From NCBI GenBank assembly GCA_011051755.1, contig DRKN01000104.1, positions 1 through 34,116 on the forward strand: a stretch of DNA of 34,116 nt, written 5' to 3'. Source of the stretch: Gammaproteobacteria bacterium. Its GTDB lineage: Bacteria; Pseudomonadota; Gammaproteobacteria; SZUA-152. Shown here one piece after another: positions 1 to 7,735 of the stretch (position 1 is its first letter; every line of letters begins with the position of its first letter). The notes under the pieces are model-generated. The model was given only the letters and a program-made list of their open reading frames with translations. It made no database searches and was not told the DNA's origin. Made by a program: the position numbers and the translations under genes.

Positions 1-19
1 GCCTCCCTCCGGGCGCGGC

Positions 20-103
20 GGGAAGCCGTCATCTGCGGCGTTGCGTCTCTTGAAAAGGGCACGCCATTCCCGGCGAGACGCGCCTTGCAGCTAACGGCTT
101 CCC
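20..103. repeat. Long imperfect hairpin repeat (REP/MITE-like)
   Basis: The outer arms GGGAAGCCGT (20-29) and ACGGCTTCCC (94-103) are perfect reverse complements. Inside them CTGCGGCG (33-40) pairs with CGCCTTGCAG (81-90) with a 2-nt bulge, and GCGTCTC (43-49) pairs with GAGACGC (75-81). The loop is about 25 nt. This is the architecture of an extragenic palindromic repeat or small non-autonomous element. It lies just outside a transposase remnant, so it may belong to the same mobile scar. No coding potential was recognised here. Confidence 0.6.
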
Positions 104-177
104 ACCACGCTGATAGGTACACTTTATACGTTACACCACACTAGTGTCTCATACTCAGTGTAGCTAATAGAAAGCCC

Positions 178-416
178 GTCAATTTTGGCACTTCGGAGAG
201 CGCCGTCAAGGGCCAGACCTGGATCGCCATTTCCGTTTATGTGCTCGTCGCTATTATTAGGAAACGGCTCGAACTCAAGGCCGACCGCTACACAATTCTA
301 CAGATTTTGAACTTGAGCCTTTATTAGGGAAAGAGCCGCTAATTCAACGACTTACTCAGGAAGAATATACAGTGGACGATCTGGGAGATTATAACCAATT
401 GATTTTGTTCGATTAA
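178..416 (+). pseudogene. C-terminal remnant of an IS4-type transposase, frameshifted
   Basis: Reading from 181 gives a peptide containing NFGTSESAVKGQTW, then ISVYVLVAIIRKRLELKAD and YTILQILNLSL, which is the typical C-terminal end of IS4-family transposases. The frame then meets a stop (TAG around 328). In the next frame the sequence continues LLGKEPLIQ and ends in DYNQLILFD followed by TAA at 414-416, the usual terminal motif of this family. So the end of the gene is present but broken by a frameshift, and the catalytic DDE core upstream is absent. The remnant shows that an insertion sequence once sat immediately upstream of the cytochrome operon. Family assignment is from recall of the motif, not from a search. 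Confidence 0.75.
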
Positions 417-518
417 ACGTTGAGTCGGTAGTGTATGTAAATATTAAATACAGCGTTTGAAAAACGCGAATATAAAGTGGTTTGGCGGCTGACAGAATAT
501 ATTCTGCATAGCCTGCGG

Positions 519-540
519 CACTTTGTCGCGCGACAAAGTG
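519..540. promoter_or_regulatory. Perfect 22-bp palindrome, candidate operator
   Basis: Half-site CACTTTGTCGC (519-529) is followed directly by its exact reverse complement GCGACAAAGTG (530-540). It lies 112 bp upstream of the first cytochrome gene start and is the most symmetrical element in the leader. A spacerless palindrome of this length fits a dimeric regulator site. It could instead be a hairpin or part of the neighbouring insertion-sequence end. The regulator is unknown. Confidence 0.45.
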
Positions 541-571
541 TCACTTTTTGCCCGTCGTATTTCCCGATAGA

Positions 572-598
572 TTGACTCTCTGAGAGAACCCCTAAAAC
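572..598 (+). promoter_or_regulatory. Weak sigma-70-like promoter candidate for the cytochrome operon
   Basis: TTGACT at 572-577 and TAAAAC at 593-598 resemble -35 and -10 boxes, but the 15-bp spacing is short. It lies between the 22-bp palindrome and the start at 652, so a regulator bound at 519-540 could act from upstream. A direct repeat GAGTCATA occurs at 629-636 and 643-650, close to the ribosome binding site. Confidence 0.25.
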
Positions 599-651
599 GA
601 GCGTAATCAGCGAATGGCTTGCGGTTGTGAGTCATAGTGGGAGAGTCATAT

Positions 652-3576
652 ATGTGGGTTGCCGTTGTCTTCAGTTGCCGAACCGGCCAGCGACTCCAGT
701 TCCGCCGTCTGGCCATGGCCTGTCTGATGGGCTTGTTTTATATCCCGTTGCAGGCCGCGCCTAATGCGATGGATCAGGCCGTGCTGCATCCTGCCATCCC
801 GCTGCTGGATGAGGCCGGTGATCATGTGTTGGATAGTGGCAGGCCCTATAGCCCGCGTATGAGCTGCGGCAATGCTGGTTGCCATGACTATGAATCCATC
901 ACCCATGCCTATCATTTTGAGATGGGCCGTGACGAGGCCAGTGACGACTTCGGCGCCCAGCGTGATTTGCCGCACCTGGTTTCGCCCGGCTATTTTGGTG
1001 GTTATGCCTGCATGGGAGGCAGCAATCCCGAAGTGCTGGCGAAGAAGGTCAATGCCAGTGCCGATGACTTTGCCGACAAGGGTTCTGCCGGATTGGTGGC
1101 CCGTTGTATTTCCTGCCACAGTGGCGGTGGCTGGATGGAGAAGGATCGTAACGGCAACCGCTACGATGAAACCGACGTTTCGATGGTGGCCGAGTTCGAC
1201 GGGGATTACTTTAATCGTGGCACCGATGCCAACAACCAGCCTGCCGATAACGCTACCGTTGCACGTTGGGATTGGAAGAAGAGCGGTGTGCTGGAGGCCG
1301 ACTGTTTTATCTGCCATGCTGACTTCACCCAGCTGACCAAGACGGATCCACAGCTGAATATTGAGGGTAGCGCCAGCGCCTACGATCATTTTCGTGAGTT
1401 GCGTCGTACCCAGCTGGTTCGCGAAGGGTTTTTCTATCGTGAGGCGGCCTCGGCGATTCTCGAATTTCTCAATCTGCGTCATGACGACTGCGCCACTGGC
1501 GTGGCGGGCTGTGCCGCCAGCGACATGAGCCTGCTGAATTTCGCCCGTGACACCGCTGCCAGCAATGCCCCGCATTCGCGCACCAAGCCGCAATATGCGC
1601 TGTTGCTGGATGCGGCGGAAAAACCGCAGATCAATTGGAATCCGCAGGCCTTCGACAACAAGGGAAAGGTGCAGATTCCCATGCTGCGCTTTCCTGGTAA
1701 CGACAATTGCATGATGTGCCATCGCACCAGCAATTCACGCCGGGGGTTTTACGGTTTTGGCGAGGGCGCGGCAGCGGTCTCCGATGAAGTCACCGGCATT
1801 ATTGAAGAGGACTATCAGGACGACGTGCACAAGGGCAAGATCTGGCGCGCCGAAAACGGCGAGAGTCGCCGCATCGAAAATTGCAATGCCTGCCACTCGC
1901 GTCATTACTTCAAGCGCCCCTTCGACAATGTCGATCTTTCCGCCAATCACAATATTCTCAAAGGCAATTCCGACATGGATGTGCGCAACGATCTGGACTA
2001 TGCGCCCAATGCCCGCTCCTGTGAGTATTGTCACAACGATGCGCCCGAGCCGGTGATTCCGTCGGCTCAGGACAGCATGCTCAAAGCCCACCTGGAGCGC
2101 TGGAAGCACAGCGGTGTCATGGCTGGTTATCCACAGAGTGCGCTGGAGCGCATCACCCGGACTCACCTCGATGTGGTGAGCTGTCAAGCCTGTCACATCA
2201 ATGGCAAAAAATCGCGTGGCCGCCCCATCAATCCCCTCTATCGCTATCGCCAGGCGGAAAATGGCAGTCTCAAGATCATTCCTTACAATCCGCGCACGCG
2301 TTACTACTGGAAGGATCGCAACAGTGGCCGGGTGTTGAACAAGACCGAGCGCAACCGTGTGTTCAAAGTGGTCGAGGGCATGGACGGTAATTACGGCGCC
2401 ATTGTCGATCCGCTTTCCGGCGCCGAGCTGGCGCGCGTCAGTGTGCGCCAGTCGCACGGCAGCTGGCGCTTTGGCGAGCCGCAGAGCTACAGCGATTTTC
2501 TTGCCCTGAAACGGGCCTATGACAAGCTGCTGCAACTCAAGGGCGTAAAAAATGCCGATGCCGTGCTGGTGTGGACGGAGTCCAACGAATACATCATGTC
2601 GCACAACACGCGCCCGGCGGTGTCCTCGGTGCAGTGCCGCGAGTGCCACAGCAAAAAACAGGATGGCTCTTTTAGCGCTCTGCTGTCGCAGGATGGTCTG
2701 TTCGGTGAAGCTAACCGTAAATCGGTGACCAGCCTGGTCGATCCACGCCTCATCGATGAGGGCCTGGTGATCCTCGATATGCCCTACATGAAGGTGGATG
2801 CGGCGGGCGAGGTGACGGTGAACGTGGCCGATATTTTGTATCAGACGCTCATCGACCCCTCCATGACCGTGTTGCGTTCCGCGCGCGCCCGCCAGGTGTC
2901 CGGCCTCATGCAACGCAAGCCGGTGGCGAGCATCATTGATGACGGCATTGTCGCCAATGCGGCGGATGCGCAAAAATTGCAAGACTTGTTCGGCAGTGGG
3001 GAGATTTTTGTTTACCGGCCGAACTATGGTGATGCAGCGTTACGCAGCACGGTACTGCTGGCCGAGATCAACGGCCAGAGCAACTTGCTGTATCCCAGCT
3101 ATCGTTTTGAGTTCGCCCTTGCCACTGACAGCCGTACCCGTGAGCTGGAAGCCGCTGGGCAGGGGACGCTGGTTTCGCCACTGATCTCCCTGCTGGCCCG
3201 TGATCATGGCCGTCAGGCCGTGACCCGTTTCGATTCGGCGCGTTTGCTGGTCAGGTTACCCTATCGTGGCAGCAGCAATGACCGCCAGCAATTGCGGGTA
3301 GTGACGACATCCAGCACCGGCCAGTGGGTGCCTATCGACAGTGCAAACATCGTTGCCGTGCAACCACAGACCAGCATCAATGAAGGCTACGTGTTCTTCT
3401 GGACGACGCATTTCAGTGATTTTGCTGTCACCGATGTCGCACTTGGTGCCAGCACTCCTCCGACGCCGGATGTCAGCGATACCGAGGCTTCTGGTGGCGG
3501 TGCAGGTCTTGGACTGGTGCTGCTGGGTACCCTGGCCTTGTTTCAGCGTCGCAGAAAACTTGATCACTTGGGGTGA
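652..3576 (+). CDS. Exported octaheme cytochrome c with GlyGly-CTERM-like C-terminal anchor
   Basis: This is a 974-residue protein starting at ATG 652, preceded by GGGAG; a GTG at 637 in the same frame is less likely. A hydrophobic signal segment ends near LQA-AP. Haem motifs occur in order: CGNAGCH (CX4CH, residue 72), CISCH (152), CFICH (218), CMMCH (353), CNACH (411), CEYCH (457), CQACH (511) and CRECH (662). That makes seven canonical sites plus one with unusual spacing. Residues of about 680-930 form a haem-free, beta-rich-looking region ending in TTHFSDFAV. Residues 947-969 form a Gly-rich segment, a hydrophobic helix and an RRRK tail. This is the tripartite pattern of GlyGly-CTERM proteins processed by rhombosortase, which suggests surface delivery. 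No CXXCK motif is present, so it is not NrfA-like. It is the first gene of the nine-gene cluster. Its exact redox substrate is unknown; an outer-surface electron exchange role is inferred. Confidence 0.9.
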   Translation: MWVAVVFSCRTGQRLQFRRLAMACLMGLFYIPLQAAPNAMDQAVLHPAIPLLDEAGDHVLDSGRPYSPRMSCGNAGCHDYESITHAYHFEMGRDEASDDFGAQRDLPHLVSPGYFGGYACMGGSNPEVLAKKVNASADDFADKGSAGLVARCISCHSGGGWMEKDRNGNRYDETDVSMVAEFDGDYFNRGTDANNQPADNATVARWDWKKSGVLEADCFICHADFTQLTKTDPQLNIEGSASAYDHFRELRRTQLVREGFFYREAASAILEFLNLRHDDCATGVAGCAASDMSLLNFARDTAASNAPHSRTKPQYALLLDAAEKPQINWNPQAFDNKGKVQIPMLRFPGNDNCMMCHRTSNSRRGFYGFGEGAAAVSDEVTGIIEEDYQDDVHKGKIWRAENGESRRIENCNACHSRHYFKRPFDNVDLSANHNILKGNSDMDVRNDLDYAPNARSCEYCHNDAPEPVIPSAQDSMLKAHLERWKHSGVMAGYPQSALERITRTHLDVVSCQACHINGKKSRGRPINPLYRYRQAENGSLKIIPYNPRTRYYWKDRNSGRVLNKTERNRVFKVVEGMDGNYGAIVDPLSGAELARVSVRQSHGSWRFGEPQSYSDFLALKRAYDKLLQLKGVKNADAVLVWTESNEYIMSHNTRPAVSSVQCRECHSKKQDGSFSALLSQDGLFGEANRKSVTSLVDPRLIDEGLVILDMPYMKVDAAGEVTVNVADILYQTLIDPSMTVLRSARARQVSGLMQRKPVASIIDDGIVANAADAQKLQDLFGSGEIFVYRPNYGDAALRSTVLLAEINGQSNLLYPSYRFEFALATDSRTRELEAAGQGTLVSPLISLLARDHGRQAVTRFDSARLLVRLPYRGSSNDRQQLRVVTTSSTGQWVPIDSANIVAVQPQTSINEGYVFFWTTHFSDFAVTDVALGASTPPTPDVSDTEASGGGAGLGLVLLGTLALFQRRRKLDHLG

Positions 3577-3633
3577 AATTCTCCACAGCTCGCCTGAAGC
3601 GCCTACTTTGGGTGGTGGTGCAGAGGTTTTTTG

Positions 3634-3656
3634 TTCAAAACGCCTAAGCGTTTGAA
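3634..3656 (+). other. Intergenic hairpin between cytochrome and small membrane protein genes
   Basis: TTCAAAACGC (3634-3643) and GCGTTTGAA (3648-3656) form a near-perfect stem with a CTAA loop. No U-tract follows (the next bases are CCCGGGGG), so it looks more like an mRNA processing or stability hairpin than an intrinsic terminator. It lies in the only long gap (183 bp) inside the nine-gene cluster, so expression of the first gene may be partly separate from the rest. Confidence 0.35.
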
Positions 3657-3759
3657 CCCGGGGGTGGTTTATTGGGTTTGTAACGGTTGAATGCCACGGT
3701 GGTGTCTCCTCCCTTGACTGCCGTGGTATTCACCACTTTTTGCGGAGCTTGGCATTGAC

Positions 3760-4002
3760 ATGAAAGACCACTGTCCAGAACAAAATGGCCAAAAAACACC
3801 TTTTCAGCAGGCCTTGCCCTGGCTGGCGGGGGCTGGCTTTGCCCTCAGCCATGTCGCTTTGACAAGTAACTGCACCGTCCCCCGAGAGGGGCATTGCTCC
3901 ACCTGTGGCAGCTGTGTCGTGGCCCTGGGGGCCATCGTTGCCTGGGCGGTGCTGAAAAATAAGCCAGTGAACGCCGACGTGGATTCGGCCGATAAGGCCT
4001 GA
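3760..4002 (+). CDS. Small two-helix membrane protein with a four-cysteine loop, unknown function
   Basis: This is an 80-residue protein. Two hydrophobic segments (about residues 17-35 and 51-66) flank a short loop with four cysteines in the pattern C-X7-C-X2-C-X2-C, ending in HCSTCGSC. A further cysteine lies near the N terminus. Lysines occur at both ends, so an N-in/C-in hairpin would place the cysteine loop on the periplasmic side. No family is recognised. Four closely spaced cysteines could bind a metal or an iron-sulfur centre, or undergo disulfide exchange. The gene sits between the octaheme cytochrome and the barrel gene (9-bp gap), so a role in assembly of, or electron transfer to, the conduit is inferred only. 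A possible ribosome site GCGGAG lies about 12 nt upstream. Confidence 0.75.
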   Translation: MKDHCPEQNGQKTPFQQALPWLAGAGFALSHVALTSNCTVPREGHCSTCGSCVVALGAIVAWAVLKNKPVNADVDSADKA

Positions 4003-4011
4003 GGTCGAAAT

Positions 4012-5268
4012 GTGCCAGTGCCTTACCCATTCGCTGTCCCGGTTTTCCTGCTGGCCGGCCTGTTTTTTACCGGCGTGGCCACGGCAGGATTGTCCGGGCG
4101 TGTCGATGTGCTGATGCAGGCGGACAAGCGCGCATTTGTCCATCAGGGACAGATTGAGGGACGGGGGGATTTATTATTTGCTGATGATGAACAGGGACTT
4201 CGTTCGGGATTGAGTCTGTCTCTGCGACAGCGTGAAGGGGGGAGTGAGGCCCGTCTTTATCAACTGTTCGTGGAAACACGCTTTCCGCAAGCACGCCTTT
4301 CAGATCAACAAATCCATGTCAGCCTGGGGCGTCTGCAACGCGCCGACGGACTCGGTTTTTATACCCTGGACGGCGCTCAGTTGCGCATGCAGGGCCAGCG
4401 GCTGAGCATCAATGCCTATGCCGGCCGTCCCGGGCGCATTGAAGGTTTTCACAGCCTCAGCGCACGGGCGTTGTATGGTGCGGATGTGCATTACCCGCTG
4501 TCTGTCCGGTCTGGCAAGGGGATGCTTCGCCTTGGCTGGCAACGGCTGGCCGATGACCGTTCCGTGGATCGTATCAATGCTGGCTGGCGTACATCGGCTG
4601 GTAATGCGTCCGTAGCGGCGTTGCTTCAGGGCAGCTATCTGCCAGCGCAAGGGCGGCTGGAAAATATGCAGGCCCAGGTCGAAGGGAAAGTCTGGAAAAA
4701 GTCCTTTGCGCGGTTGCGTTTCGAGACCTATACACCCAGCCATTTCCGGTTGAGCTTTCGCCAGCGCTTCTACGCTCACTATGCCCGAAACGGGCAAATG
4801 ACTCTGAGCGGTGAATGGCATCAGCGTTCATGGCAGGATGTGCACGGACAGTTGCGGCTGCGGCGCGTGTGGCGAGAGATTGCCCGGGGCGGTTATGCCA
4901 ACAATGGTCTTGGCATCAGTCTGGATGCCAGCGGCCGTCGTCCTCGTGGCCAGACCTGGGCTGCGCAGTTCGATCACCTGCGTCTGCACGACGATCAAAA
5001 CACCGGCCTCTATTTCCAGTATGGAACTGCCCTGACGGCGCAGCGGCGCAGTATCGCCAGCGCTGTCGTGCAGTTTCAGGAGCGGCGTCTGATTGGCCGC
5101 AATCGTGTGCTGGGTCTGGAGGCGCAAGTAGAGCAGGCGATCCGTGCCGGCCTGTATGTATCCTGCGTTGTCAGCTTCATTCATAACAGCAATTTGCACA
5201 GTGAATACCGTGCCGGTGTGCGGCTCAGCTATCTCTTTGATGATCGTGGCCTGAGGCTGCTGCCATGA
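4012..5268 (+). CDS. Predicted outer-membrane beta-barrel (porin component of a cytochrome conduit)
   Basis: This is a 418-residue protein with GTG start at 4012, GAGG seven bases upstream, and a signal peptide ending around ATA-GLS. The rest has no hydrophobic helices. It shows repeated alternating polar/aromatic stretches typical of transmembrane beta strands (for example ARLRFETYTP, HFRLSFRQRF, EYRAGVRLSYLF). No haem motif and only one cysteine in the mature part were seen. The size, export signal and position directly before an exported heptaheme cytochrome (4-bp overlap) and an octaheme lipoprotein match the porin of porin-cytochrome conduits such as MtrB/PioB or Geobacter Pcc systems. 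I see no direct sequence similarity to any of them, so the assignment rests on architecture and context. The extreme C terminus (RGLRLLP) does not end in phenylalanine; the likely last strand ends at SYLF. Confidence 0.75.
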   Translation: MPVPYPFAVPVFLLAGLFFTGVATAGLSGRVDVLMQADKRAFVHQGQIEGRGDLLFADDEQGLRSGLSLSLRQREGGSEARLYQLFVETRFPQARLSDQQIHVSLGRLQRADGLGFYTLDGAQLRMQGQRLSINAYAGRPGRIEGFHSLSARALYGADVHYPLSVRSGKGMLRLGWQRLADDRSVDRINAGWRTSAGNASVAALLQGSYLPAQGRLENMQAQVEGKVWKKSFARLRFETYTPSHFRLSFRQRFYAHYARNGQMTLSGEWHQRSWQDVHGQLRLRRVWREIARGGYANNGLGISLDASGRRPRGQTWAAQFDHLRLHDDQNTGLYFQYGTALTAQRRSIASAVVQFQERRLIGRNRVLGLEAQVEQAIRAGLYVSCVVSFIHNSNLHSEYRAGVRLSYLFDDRGLRLLP

Positions 5269-5873
5269 AGGGCCTGATACTGATGATGCTGCTGGCCTTG
5301 TTGAGCCCGCCCCTGTGTGCCACGGACGAAGCCGAAAAGGAAAAGCGTTGGTGGGAAAAGCGTCATCAGCGCACGGATATTTTTTATCCACACGCAGCCC
5401 ACCAGGCGGTGATGGAAGAAGATGGCGATGCCTGTCTGCGCTGCCATCCCTTCAATGGCAGCGATATTCGCGACATTAAACGCTTGCAGGCGATCAATGT
5501 CATTGCCAATGAACCGCTGCGTGAGATTTGTCACAGTTGCCATGTCGTGCGGCTCAGTGCCCCCTGGCGTTGTGATCTATGCCATGACCAGCCGCAAAAG
5601 ATCTGGCCGTTAGACCATAACTTTAATTATATCATACGGCATGGCGAGGATTCGCGGCTGGATGAATCAACGTGTCGCGAGTGCCATCTCGATCTTTCCT
5701 TCTGTACCGATTGCCATTTCCGCCGTGACAGCTCTCGCAATGGGTCTCGCCACCGTGTTCACCCCCTGGCCTATATTTCCGCGCATGGACTGGAGGCCCG
5801 CTTCGATACTGCCAGCTGCGGCCGTTGTCACAATGCGGGTTATTGTAGTGATTGTCACCGGAGGCGGCCATGA
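5265..5873 (+). CDS. Exported heptaheme cytochrome c
   Basis: This 202-residue protein has an N-terminal signal peptide (hydrophobic residues 4-18, likely cut after LCA). Seven CXXCH motifs follow: CLRCH (57), CHSCH, CDLCH, CRECH, CTDCH, CGRCH and CSDCH. They are packed into about 145 residues, so nearly all of the mature protein is haem-binding. Extra histidines between motifs could act as distal ligands. The start codon overlaps the stop of the barrel gene by 4 bp and the stop overlaps the next start, indicating translational coupling. A small, densely haemed exported protein made together with a barrel is the expected periplasmic or in-barrel partner (MtrA-like role). MtrA is larger and decaheme, so this is analogy of role only. 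Confidence 0.9.
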   Translation: MKGLILMMLLALLSPPLCATDEAEKEKRWWEKRHQRTDIFYPHAAHQAVMEEDGDACLRCHPFNGSDIRDIKRLQAINVIANEPLREICHSCHVVRLSAPWRCDLCHDQPQKIWPLDHNFNYIIRHGEDSRLDESTCRECHLDLSFCTDCHFRRDSSRNGSRHRVHPLAYISAHGLEARFDTASCGRCHNAGYCSDCHRRRP

Positions 5874-6859
5874 GCAGGGCTTGGCTGCCGTTTCTGCTGC
5901 TGTCGGTACTCGCGTTGTCGGGCTGTGATATTGACAGCAATGAATCGACGGTTTCGCTGCAATCCGGTCATCTCATTCTCGGCAGCGATCACGGCGATGA
6001 CGGCTCGGCCTGGGGACTGACGGACTGTGCCGCCTGTCATCCGCTAATGCTGATTCACCGTCAAGCGCCACGCATCCGCGATCTCGTGCGTGACAAGGGT
6101 TTCGACAGTTGCACGGGCTGTCACGGCGGCAATGGCGGCAATGGCGGCCAGCCGCCGCGCCGCTGCGTGCTCTGTCACAACTCGAGCGACCTGCCGTCGC
6201 ACCCGTTGGGTGATGGCATCAATGGCCACGACTTCGTGAAGCCCGGCCGTGATCCGTTGGCTGACGGGCAGTGTCTGGTCTGTCATGTGGCATCCGACAT
6301 GAACGGGCGCTTCGATATCAATCGCGACCTGACCCGTTTTGCCGATGTCAGAGGGTCGGCCGCGCCCTATGCCTCGCTCAGTGACTTTTGCCTGCGTTGT
6401 CACAATCGTGACCACCAGCAGATCGGCTTCGAAATTACCGGCACGGCTTCGGATGACCCGCTCATCGCCATCGGGGATGCTTGGCGGTATAGCGATAAAC
6501 ACGGCTGGATCGATGGCGGCGGGCGCACCTATGCCGGTCTGCGTGACCAGTATGTCTACGGCAGCCGCGTGGCCTGCACGGACTGCCATGCCATGCACGG
6601 CACGCGAAATGCCGGGCTCATCATCGACCGCCCGGACAAGGGCGCCAGCCGGCTGACGGCGGCGTTTCGTCAACAGGCCTGGCCGGTGGTTACTCAGAAT
6701 GGTGACTTTTCGCAGTTATGCGTGCTCTGTCATGCCATGGAAACGCTGTTGGAGCAAGGTGACGTGGATGTGGGCAATGGCCTGCGTGGTGTGCACCGGA
6801 TGGGTGAAGACTGCCGTCCCTGTCATCGGCACGGCGAAGCGGTACAGGCGGGTATGTGA
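5870..6859 (+). CDS. Octaheme cytochrome c lipoprotein
   Basis: Starting at ATG 5870 (GGAGG just upstream; ATGA overlap with the previous stop), this is a 329-residue protein. A TTG at 5852 in frame is less likely. The N terminus is a lipoprotein signal with lipobox LSGC and acylated Cys19, followed by DIDS, a context that may favour outer-membrane retention. Eight canonical haem motifs follow: CAACH (53), CTGCH, CVLCH, CLVCH, CLRCH, CTDCH, CVLCH and CRPCH. A glycine-asparagine repeat (GGNGGNGG) lies after the second motif. A lipid-anchored multihaem cytochrome encoded beside a barrel is the usual outer-face or outer-membrane-bound terminal carrier of porin-cytochrome conduits. Whether it faces outward or inward cannot be told from sequence. 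Confidence 0.9.
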   Translation: MSRAWLPFLLLSVLALSGCDIDSNESTVSLQSGHLILGSDHGDDGSAWGLTDCAACHPLMLIHRQAPRIRDLVRDKGFDSCTGCHGGNGGNGGQPPRRCVLCHNSSDLPSHPLGDGINGHDFVKPGRDPLADGQCLVCHVASDMNGRFDINRDLTRFADVRGSAAPYASLSDFCLRCHNRDHQQIGFEITGTASDDPLIAIGDAWRYSDKHGWIDGGGRTYAGLRDQYVYGSRVACTDCHAMHGTRNAGLIIDRPDKGASRLTAAFRQQAWPVVTQNGDFSQLCVLCHAMETLLEQGDVDVGNGLRGVHRMGEDCRPCHRHGEAVQAGM

Positions 6860-6860
6860 G

Positions 6861-7730
6861 ATGCATTATGTCCTCGTTTTCGCCTTGTTGTTTGTTTCCA
6901 TAGCCGCTGCGGCTCTGCGGCCTGTGGATTTGCCGCCGATGCATCACCCCGTCAACATCAAGCCGTCAAAGGCGGTGAACGTGCCAAAGGACTTTCCCTT
7001 GAACCATCGCGGTGAAATCGTCTGTGAGACTTGCCATGGCATCGAGGCGATTGAGGACATACCCTTCGACGAAGTGGATAAGTACGCGCCAGGTTTTTTG
7101 CGCGAAGGCCCCTATGCGAAGAGCACGGCGTTTTGCTATCGCTGCCACGAGGAAAAGGCCTACCGCCGGCAAAATATCCACGATCTGCTGGATGCGCAGG
7201 GAAATTACGATGAAAAGTCTTGTGAGTACTGTCACCAAAAAGCGTTGGATCCGGAAAAGGAATATACCCGCGAACAGTTGAAGCTGCGCCTGCCGCCAGA
7301 GACGATCTGCCTGGGCTGCCATTTGAAGACGCCGCATCTCAATGCCCTCAATCATCTGCTGAAACCCGGCAAGAAAATGCGCCGCCACATGCAGGCGGCA
7401 GAGCGGAAATTCAGCATCATTCTGCCGCTGGATGAACAGGGCCGGATCATGTGCGTCACCTGCCACGCACCCCACGAGCGCGGCCTGATAGGCGTGAACA
7501 AGCCGGCTGGAAACCAGGTGGCGGGTGGCGATTTAAAAGAGGGTGTGGTCTACGAGGATCATCCCTGGAATGCGGTGTATCGTGCCGACAAACAGGCACG
7601 GCTGGCGAAGTTGCAAGGCAATGCAACGCCAGTGACGCTGCATTATCGCCGCCTGCGTTCCGAGGTGTTGCTGCGCCTTTCCGCAAAGGATGGTTCCCTG
7701 TGCCTGGCCTGTCACGAGTTCGACAGGTAA
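6861..7730 (+). CDS. Exported hexaheme cytochrome c
   Basis: This 289-residue protein starts at ATG 6861, one base after the stop of the octaheme lipoprotein gene. A signal peptide covers about residues 1-18 (ending SIAAAA). Six haem motifs are present: CETCH, CYRCH, CEYCH, CLGCH, CVTCH and CLACH. Spacing between motifs is wide, especially before the last, where about 90 residues rich in basic amino acids lack cysteines. No lipobox or C-terminal anchor was seen, so a soluble periplasmic carrier is likely. It would sit between the inner-membrane module encoded next and the barrel-associated cytochromes encoded before it. Frame-compatible sequence upstream of 6861 is a shadow of the previous gene. 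Confidence 0.88.
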   Translation: MHYVLVFALLFVSIAAAALRPVDLPPMHHPVNIKPSKAVNVPKDFPLNHRGEIVCETCHGIEAIEDIPFDEVDKYAPGFLREGPYAKSTAFCYRCHEEKAYRRQNIHDLLDAQGNYDEKSCEYCHQKALDPEKEYTREQLKLRLPPETICLGCHLKTPHLNALNHLLKPGKKMRRHMQAAERKFSIILPLDEQGRIMCVTCHAPHERGLIGVNKPAGNQVAGGDLKEGVVYEDHPWNAVYRADKQARLAKLQGNATPVTLHYRRLRSEVLLRLSAKDGSLCLACHEFDR

Positions 7731-7735
7731 TCGTC

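Noticed and set aside
637-651. GTG 637 as the start of the first cytochrome
   Set aside because: ATG 652 has GGGAG at good distance, while GTG 637 has no ribosome site and would extend the signal peptide without benefit.
416-651. Sigma-54 type promoter upstream of the cytochrome operon
   Set aside because: No GG-N10-GC pair with correct TGGCAC/TTGC spacing was found in the leader.
444-716. 90-codon minus-strand frame in the operon leader
   Set aside because: It runs through the palindrome and into the signal peptide of the cytochrome gene, and no motif is recognised; left as non-coding.
646-2982. Long minus-strand open frames (358 and 415 codons) opposite the octaheme gene
   Set aside because: Low-complexity, His/Ala/Gly-rich products that mirror the GC-rich codons of the plus-strand gene, with no motifs or ribosome sites.
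652-3576. First cytochrome as NrfA, hydroxylamine oxidoreductase or tetrathionate reductase
   Set aside because: There is no CXXCK site for NrfA. The haem spacing and the large haem-free C-terminal part do not let me assign any of these enzymes with confidence.
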